Assembly: GCA_037127255.1 (NCBI GenBank)
Contig: JBANSL010000008.1
Location: forward strand, 10,671,396-10,735,395
DNA length: 64,000 bases
Source of the DNA: Persicaria tinctoria
Lineage: Eukaryota; Streptophyta; Magnoliopsida; Caryophyllales; Polygonaceae
Direction: 5' to 3'
The position numbers were made by a program, and so were the translations under genes. Within the stretch, counting starts at the first letter, position 1, and each line of letters opens with the position of its first letter. Positions 58,089 through 64,000 of this stretch are shown piece by piece. Below the pieces are notes generated by a model that saw only the letters and a list, made by a program, of their open reading frames with translations, was not told the origin of the DNA and did not search any database.

Positions 58089-58468
58089 TATTATTCACAT
58101 ATTACAAGATGAAAACTAAAAGAATGAAATAACATTATTTATATTTTATAAAAAACATAAAATAACATATAATAATTAGAATAAATATTATTTAGGTACG
58201 TAGTATATGATAAAGAGATAAATGTAAATTAATTTAATTTATTTGAGAAAATGTGAATGAAGGGCGCCGAATGTGAAATTGTGAATGAATGGCGCCTGAA
58301 TTTTTTTTAAGTAATATTTTGGCGCCTAAAATCTATATGTAATTGTGAATTTTTTTTTAAAAAATTTTGGATGCATTGTAGAAGGTGAATAAGAGGCGGT
58401 GGTATAAAAGGATATGTTCAACTTTTCTAACCCTAGTGCACCGCCCCCAATTCCCCTTCACTGCTTCA

Positions 58469-58470
<2 letters not shown>

Positions 58471-58514
<44 letters not shown>
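58471..58514. repeat. (CT)n microsatellite
   Basis: About 22 uninterrupted CT units in the leader-like region. Confidence 0.95.
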
Positions 58515-58518
<4 letters not shown>

Positions 58519-59769
58519 TTCTCAGTGAGAGCGAGAGAGAGAAGAACGCCCGGCATAGAGATGAAGCGAAGAGCCTCCGGCAGAAACTGATCATCCCTGG
58601 TAAGATTTCCGCCCCCATCACTTCACATATCGCCCATATCTCTCTCATTCAAGCTTTAGCTCACTCTGAAATTGTGCGATTTCTAGGTTTACTTGTTTTT
58701 TTAGGGTGTCTGGTCCAGATCTTCCTAACCCTAGCCAAACCAAAGTCTCTCTCCCGTCGATATTCAGGTATGCCTCTTCATTGTTTTCTCTGTGTCCTCT
58801 TCATCTGAAATGGCATGGAAATAATCTCAGTCCTCTCTGTCCTTCATCGTCTTCTCTGTGTCCTCTTCATTGTCTTCTCCGTCCTCGCATATCCAGGCTC
58901 AATCTTCTCAGGCCACCATTAAAATCCCCATCCTCCTTTATCCTCTTCTTCATCTCTGTCCTCACTGAAATCGACGACACCCTCGAATTGAAGATCTATG
59001 TTGTGTAGTTTTTGGATTTGGCAATCAATTTAGGGTTTTGATTTGGGGCTACAATTACAATTGATCTTTGGATATTGCTTTGTCTTTGTTCTTCGTAGAC
59101 TTGCTATATGCTCCAGTTCACATTTCTTTTTTTGTTTGGCAGCTGGGATAGATTTATGTTGTCCTTGTGAAGGTATGTTTGGAACGAAACAACTGAACAA
59201 TGAGAACTCACTTGAAAAGGTAAGATGTGGTATTCAGATTAACCAAGAAATTGTAGTTTTAGGCTTTTAGCTGTTGACCTTCCACCCATATTCGAAAATG
59301 ACTTCGTTATAGAAGACCCTTTTAATTTCAGTTGCTGTTTTTGTGGTTTTTATTTCACATATTTCTTTTAGTGTGTAGCATATATATATATGTCTTTGTT
59401 GTTTGATTCTGAGAGCAGCTCAGCTGTGACCTTGTTTTGTTAGGCTTGGATTAGGAAATAAATTTTAGAATCCTCTATTTGTTTTTCTTCTAGGCCCTAT
59501 CCATTGGTCTTGCCAAATTCATACAGAAATTATTTTTTATTTAATCAAGTGTCATAAGGAATAGAAAGTACATAGACCCATCATCCAATAAATAATGAAT
59601 ATCATGAGAAGGGGAAAGAAAAGGTTAACACTGATGAATGTTTCTCATATTCAAAAAATCAGAATCAAATAGAAACATATGGAAATGTATGTGAAGACCA
59701 ATGACAACGAGCATATTGATGACCAATATGGAATCTACAATGGAAACTACAACTTGATTAGGTTATATT

Positions 59770-60160
59770 GCAGCCGTAGTTTTAGCTATAATTGTGCTTC
59801 TGCACTTGTGTGTTTCATCTATAATTGTGTTACTAATTTTATTTGGTGTGTTTTTTCTTCATGTTTGTCCAATCTGGTGTGAATTTTAGTTAGGATTCAT
59901 TTGCTCCTTTTAAAAAATTATCTAAATTAGTCATGATTCGGTTTTAGTTATAATTCAGCTGCAATTTTAGTTGTAATTGTGCTTCTATACTAATGTATTT
60001 CAGTTGTGAATTTTAGTTAAGATTCATCTGTTCCTTTTACGAAAATTATATAAATTAGTTAGGATATTCAGCTGTAATCGTGCTTCTATACTAGTGTATT
60101 TCAGTTGTAATTGTGCTTCTGTACTAGTGTATTTCAACTGTATTTCAGCTGGAATTGTGT
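59770..60160 (+). repeat. Degenerate repeat of TTCAGTTGTAATTGTGCTTCT units
   Basis: The core AATTGTGCTTCTATACT and TGTATTTCAGTTGTAA recur at least four times, together with two copies of a GATTCATCTGTTCC-type segment. Confidence 0.75.
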
Positions 60161-61599
60161 TACTAATTTTATCTAATGATGTGTTTTTTTCTTCATGTTT
60201 ATTTTATCTGGTGTGAATTTAAGTTTGTTTTTGTGTGTATGCTTCTTTACCTTGTGTATGCTTTTGTTTTTAGGAACATTATTCCTCACATTTACAGGTT
60301 TTTAGGAACATTATGCAGCCTTGTGGAAAAAGATAGCGACATCCATTTCTTCAATGCAATTTATTTTCCACTAATCCTAATGGCTCACCTAGGGCTCTTG
60401 TCCTCACCCCTACTTCCACAGCCGCTGGCACACGGCCTAATTCGTCTCCTTCAAGCGGGTCAAGCTTCGTCATCTCCTTCCGGTCTTGCAAACTCTAACC
60501 CTTAATTTGTAGGTAGAATGGGTATATTGGATGTATATGGTGTAAAAACTAACCATTACACTAATTGGTGTGCATATATTTTGGATGCTCTTTATTGTCA
60601 TGCCTTTAGTGTTATGAGGACATGCTTGTTATGGTTGAACTACCATTTTGTGCGTGATTTAATTATTAAATATTGGTTTAGTTTAATCATTTAATGTTTA
60701 TTTATTATTGTTATTTAAAGTAAAATCTATGTTTATGTATGCATAAATTGAAGAATAAAAAAGAATTTAATGCTAATGAATTTAACCTCAAATTTGGATA
60801 CAAAATTTAAGTTTATAAAATTTAACCTGAAATTTAGGAACTAAAATATTAAATTTAACCTTCAAATTGATCCTAAAATGAGTTGACAAAATGCCCTCGA
60901 ATACATATTACCCTTCAAGATGCCCTCGAATTTGACTCCAAGACACATTTCGAGGCGTAGACGAGGGAGGTTAAATGTGGTCTCGAATGATAACCTGGGA
61001 ATATTTTTTCGAGGGTATGATAGCCTCTAAATATTTTGGAGGTTATGTTCGTGGTTAAATTGGAGGTTATTTTACTCTCGTATTTGCACTTAAATTATTT
61101 TGAGGTTATGAATCGATACTATTTAGCCTCGAAGTTTGTACCCTCGAAAATACCTACTAATTTCACTTGAGAGCAATTTGAAGGCTAATAGCATTAAATT
61201 TAGCTTCGAAATTGTTCGATACTAATGATCTCGAAATTACCCTCAAAATTCTTTGGAGGCTATTATACTCTCGAAAACAAAATTTCGAGGTTAATATTCG
61301 AGGCCACATTTAACCTCCCTCCTCTACGCCTCAAAATGTGTCTTGAGGTCGAATTCGGGGGCATTTTTTAGGGTAATATATTTTCGAGGCTAATGTTGAG
61401 GCTATGTTTAAGGTTAGTTTTGAGAGTATAGAAGCGTTTTCTAGTAGTGATAATTAATTATAATGTTCAACATATTTGGCTACATTATCTTACTAGATCA
61501 GGACGGAAAGGAATTGAGACGAGATTTACCAATATTGTCTAATTATCGATTGATAGTTAGAAAGAATACCGTATTTAATTAGCTATTTGCCTCTTGTAA

Positions 61600-61951
61600 C
61601 TCTAAATGGGCGGGATGTGTGTGTCGATCTGACGGGATCCTCTCCATTGACTCAGTCTGGAATTTCTGACTTTATGCCTGGTCGTGCTGTTGTTGATGCT
61701 GCTCGACGTAAGTGTGTCAAGTAACGAGATTTGTGTACGGCAGCTGGTTTGGTTTCCTACCCTTCTCATTCTCTTCATTGGGGGAGTTGGATACAGATGC
61801 GGTTGCATTGCTGAAGCGGATTCAGAAATTCTCGGTATCTCAGGATGTTGGGGCTCGTGCTGCACGTTATATTTTTACTAGACTTGGCTTTGTTATCGCT
61901 AAAGGAGTGGGTGCCCAGATAGTATCTCGGTTGCCCACTAATTTCTTGTAA
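61600..61951 (+). pseudogene. Retroelement-like C-terminal coding fragment, frameshifted
   Basis: In one frame: NGRDVCVDLTGSSPLTQSGI, then PGRAVVDAARRKCVK and a stop. In the next frame: GFLPFSFSSLGELDTDAVAL, then IQKFSVSQDVGARAARYIF, ending AQIVSRLPTNFL and a natural stop. The two halves join at about 61720-61750. Similar wording is known to me from C-termini of large plant RT-type proteins with a restriction-like (D-T-G-S-S-P) nuclease motif; this is from memory and unverified. It sits within the hAT element, outside the CACTA. Confidence 0.5.
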
Positions 61952-61962
61952 TCTTTTTTTAT

Positions 61963-61963
<1 letters not shown>

Positions 61964-62038
<75 letters not shown>

Positions 62039-62244
62039 TACTAATAATCCCACGTTATAATTAAAAATAAAATAAAATAATATTACTTATTTTTATTGTT
62101 ATTATTATAAAATAATTATACTTTACAAGAAAAAAATATAATATGATATAATAATAATAATAATAATTTTATTATAAATTAATATTATTATTAAATTATA
62201 TTATAATATTATATAATAATAATATTATTATTATTATTATAAAA

Positions 62245-62290
<46 letters not shown>
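61964..62290. repeat. (TAA)n / (ATT)n microsatellites
   Basis: A long (TAA)n run at about 61964-62034 and an (ATT)n run at about 62245-62290, with mixed AT-rich units between, face each other and can fold. Confidence 0.9.
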
Positions 62291-62293
<3 letters not shown>

Positions 62294-62472
62294 GCGGGAC
62301 GGGACGGGATTAGCGGGATCCCACCGGGATCGTCCCGCGTTTCGTCCCGCATAATTTTTGCGGGACGTGATCGGGACGGGATTCGCTATTTTGTCCTAAA
62401 TCCCACCGGGATCGGGACGGGACCGGGACGGGATCGGGATTTGCGGGATTTGTGCCCACCCCTACGATTCAG

Positions 62473-63240
62473 TGAGATTAATCATGACTTTACAAAAAGG
62501 ATTAATAAAAAACAAGCACAAATATACAATTATTTTTTTTTCCTTTTCAAAAATTATATATATAAAATATTAATTTTAAAAAAAAATCGTACTTAGTAAT
62601 AGTTACTACAAAATTGTTAAAAATATATAAAATGAATATTTTAGATAGTATTTATCATCCTAAAAAAAGTGTATATGAATGGTAAAGGATCAAAATAACC
62701 AAAAATAATATCAAATATCCACCATGAACCAAAAATAATACGAAGTTTAAAAATGATAATTTCATGTACGAACTATTGCCATATTAAAAAAAAATAACAT
62801 AGATTTATTTTTTGGTGAAATTTTCAGCCAAATGGATGAAGTGGTAATCGAAAATATAATTTGGGTAAAATATTGCAATTAATAGCTAATATAGGTAGAA
62901 AAATAGAAATTGTAAACATTCCATTCTTGTTCGTACTAGAACTCTGGAAGTCAAGAAGTGGATGATACCTTGGGTTAGGGAAGTGAATGACAGGCTTAGG
63001 AGCCGCAATGAGCTTCTTGTCATAGTTGTTGGAGAGATGGTGATGATGGCGATGATCTTGAATCTAGGATTCTTTAATTTTCAGCAAATCAAATCCTAGA
63101 TATGAAATTCGACCTTGTTTATTAGTCAAGATTTGAGCGCAAAATGGGTTGAATGTAGACCCTCAAAATATGTGATTCCCTTCAACAAATTTGATGTTTA
63201 GTTGATTGTTTGAAAGTCGATTTAGGGGTTTTATACAAAT
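62473..63240. other. Intergenic
   Basis: AT-rich, with a weak Stowaway-like interior near 62540-62690. No gene is seen. Confidence 0.45.
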
Positions 63241-63249
63241 TTTTTAGGA

Positions 63250-63995
63250 TCTCCATGGTAGTTGTGAACTAATTGTGAGAAAGGGAAGTGTACGATCTAG
63301 GGTTTCAATCTTCGAATAACTCACAACAAACGCAAACTAAACCAAATGTAAACGAACAAGCAAGAACAAACAAGGCTTTGTTTACGTGGTTCGGTCGATC
63401 CACCCAATCCACTAAGCATCCAAAGGTCCATAAACGGGTTATATATAGAGATTCAGATGCACAAGCACTAAGACGCGATTCAACCAATTCTAAAAAAACA
63501 CGGACTAAGAAGATAAACAAGGAATATGGTTAGGAATCGTCCGTGAAGGACACTGAGAAATCTCATGGGAGATTTCTCAACACAGAACCCTCCATTCAAC
63601 TTGTTCTTCGTCAATGATGCAGGGACTCCGGTAGCATCAACCTAGACGAGCCCACATTCAGAGAATCGCCAGCGTCGGAAAGGTCTTCAAGCCAGACCCT
63701 AGTTTCTCTCCCAAACCCTAACCCCAAAGCCCATTGGCTTACCTGAAAGGAGGAGATCAGCGATGCTACAACTCTCCAAGGCATCCATTAGAAGGCTTAA
63801 ATAGGGCTAGGGTTACAACAGTCGGAATAGGGCAAAGAGAGTTGGGCTGAGATTTGGGCCGTGCCCAAATCTTCATAAACTCTCATCACCAAGTATTCAA
63901 ACGAGAAAGTTAACACACAACACTTAGGCACAAATACTTAATCATAGTCTCATCTCACGAGTCAAGGCTAGCCATGCATTGGTTCCTAACATGGT
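63250..63995 (+). other. Possible LTR-like segment at window edge
   Basis: TTTACGTGGTTCGG and a TATATATA motif (63439) resemble plant LTRs. The window ends with CCTAACA followed by TGGTAATGA, which could be an LTR end plus primer site. No second LTR or clear start is inside the window. Confidence 0.25.
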
Positions 63996-64000
63996 AATGA

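Larger units (their letters stand above)
58466..60510 (+). other. Promoter- and exon-like region inside the CACTA element
   Basis: A (CT)n leader, GTAAG- and TTCAG|GTATG-type splice-like signals near 58600-58770 and a final Pro/Ser/Leu-rich stretch (60350-60500) look like a host gene's 5' region and scattered exons, or the second CACTA gene after decay. No protein family is recognised and no continuous reading is possible. Confidence 0.3.
55274..61449 (+). mobile_element. CACTA (En/Spm-type) transposon, defective
   Basis: 6,176 bp, left end CACTACTAGAAAAACGC, right end GCGTTTTCTAGTAGTG, 3-bp target duplication ATA (55271-55273, 61450-61452). Sub-terminal arrays of TTCGAGGG/CCTCGAA motifs occupy about 55300-55780 and 60890-61440, as expected for transposase binding in this group. 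Only relics of the transposase remain. Confidence 0.93.
54931..62464. mobile_element. hAT-type element with a CACTA element nested inside
   Basis: The termini TAGGGGTGGGCACGGGAC and GTGCCCACCCCTA are inverted. The 8-bp target duplication CGATTCAG is perfect (54923-54930, 62465-62472). Sub-terminal regions consist of CGGGACGGGATCGGGACG-type repeats. Minus the CACTA insert the element is about 1.36 kb. It holds a retroelement-like coding fragment and long (TAA)n tracts but no hAT transposase. Confidence 0.9.

Noticed and set aside
58466..58648. Minus-strand frame with an Arg-Glu repeat
   Set aside because: It is the translation of the (CT)n microsatellite at 58471-58514.
61775..62053. Minus-strand frame with a poly-Tyr run
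   Set aside because: The tyrosine run is only the translation of a (TAA)n microsatellite.
63250..64000. Complete LTR at the right edge
   Set aside because: Motifs resemble an LTR, but there is no defined start, second LTR or duplication in the window, and the putative primer site matches poorly.

Overview
This window looks like nuclear DNA of a flowering plant, most likely a dicot. The evidence is spliced genes with GT-AG introns whose proteins match plant families, an AT-rich background, and a very dense load of plant-type transposons (Copia, L1-like LINE, CACTA, hAT, PIF/Harbinger, Mutator-like, Stowaway and tRNA-derived SINEs). I cannot name the species. No CRISPR array, prokaryotic operon, rRNA gene or viral genome is visible.

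Only three host genes are convincing. (1) A MATE/DETOXIFICATION transporter lies on the minus strand (6815-8595, 3 exons, 516 aa). (2) An alpha-tubulin lies on the plus strand (25106-27302, 3 exons, 450 aa) with Thr instead of Lys at position 40. (3) An inositol tetrakisphosphate 1-kinase (ITPK) lies on the plus strand (34189-40701, 10 exons). Its first exon is split by a 2.9-kb Copia retrotransposon with two identical 160-bp LTRs and a 5-bp target duplication. The Copia copy has lost reverse transcriptase by an in-frame deletion. Its 3' LTR offers a new ATG in frame with the rest of the kinase.

The rest is transposon territory, and many ends can be fixed from target-site duplications (TSDs). 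1-6600: hAT and Stowaway pieces, a hAT element at 3890-4753, a Mutator-like foldback at 5275-6156 and a SINE. 9-25 kb: a SINE, a Stowaway inside a Stowaway, a foldback at 12906-13839, a GC-rich retroposon at about 18.5-20.07 kb, a PIF/Harbinger element carrying a coding-like insert (20163-21284), and a second copy of the 5275 foldback (23666-24573). 28-30 kb: a mosaic of SINEs, a duplicated MITE-like unit and a retroposon. 42.8-48.4 kb: a full-length L1-like LINE with a 13-bp TSD, intact endonuclease and RT, an unrecognised ORF1 and a frameshifted RNase H. 52-54.6 kb: PIF, a foldback split by a hAT, and a SINE. 54.9-62.5 kb: a hAT element holding a 6.2-kb CACTA element, itself hit by a SINE and a Stowaway.

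The most unusual pattern is at the 3' ends of three non-LTR elements. The LINE and two ORF-less, GC-rich retroposons each end in three back-to-back perfect hairpins just before the poly(A). The hairpin sequences differ but the layout is the same. All calls come from reading the sequence; no database search was run.
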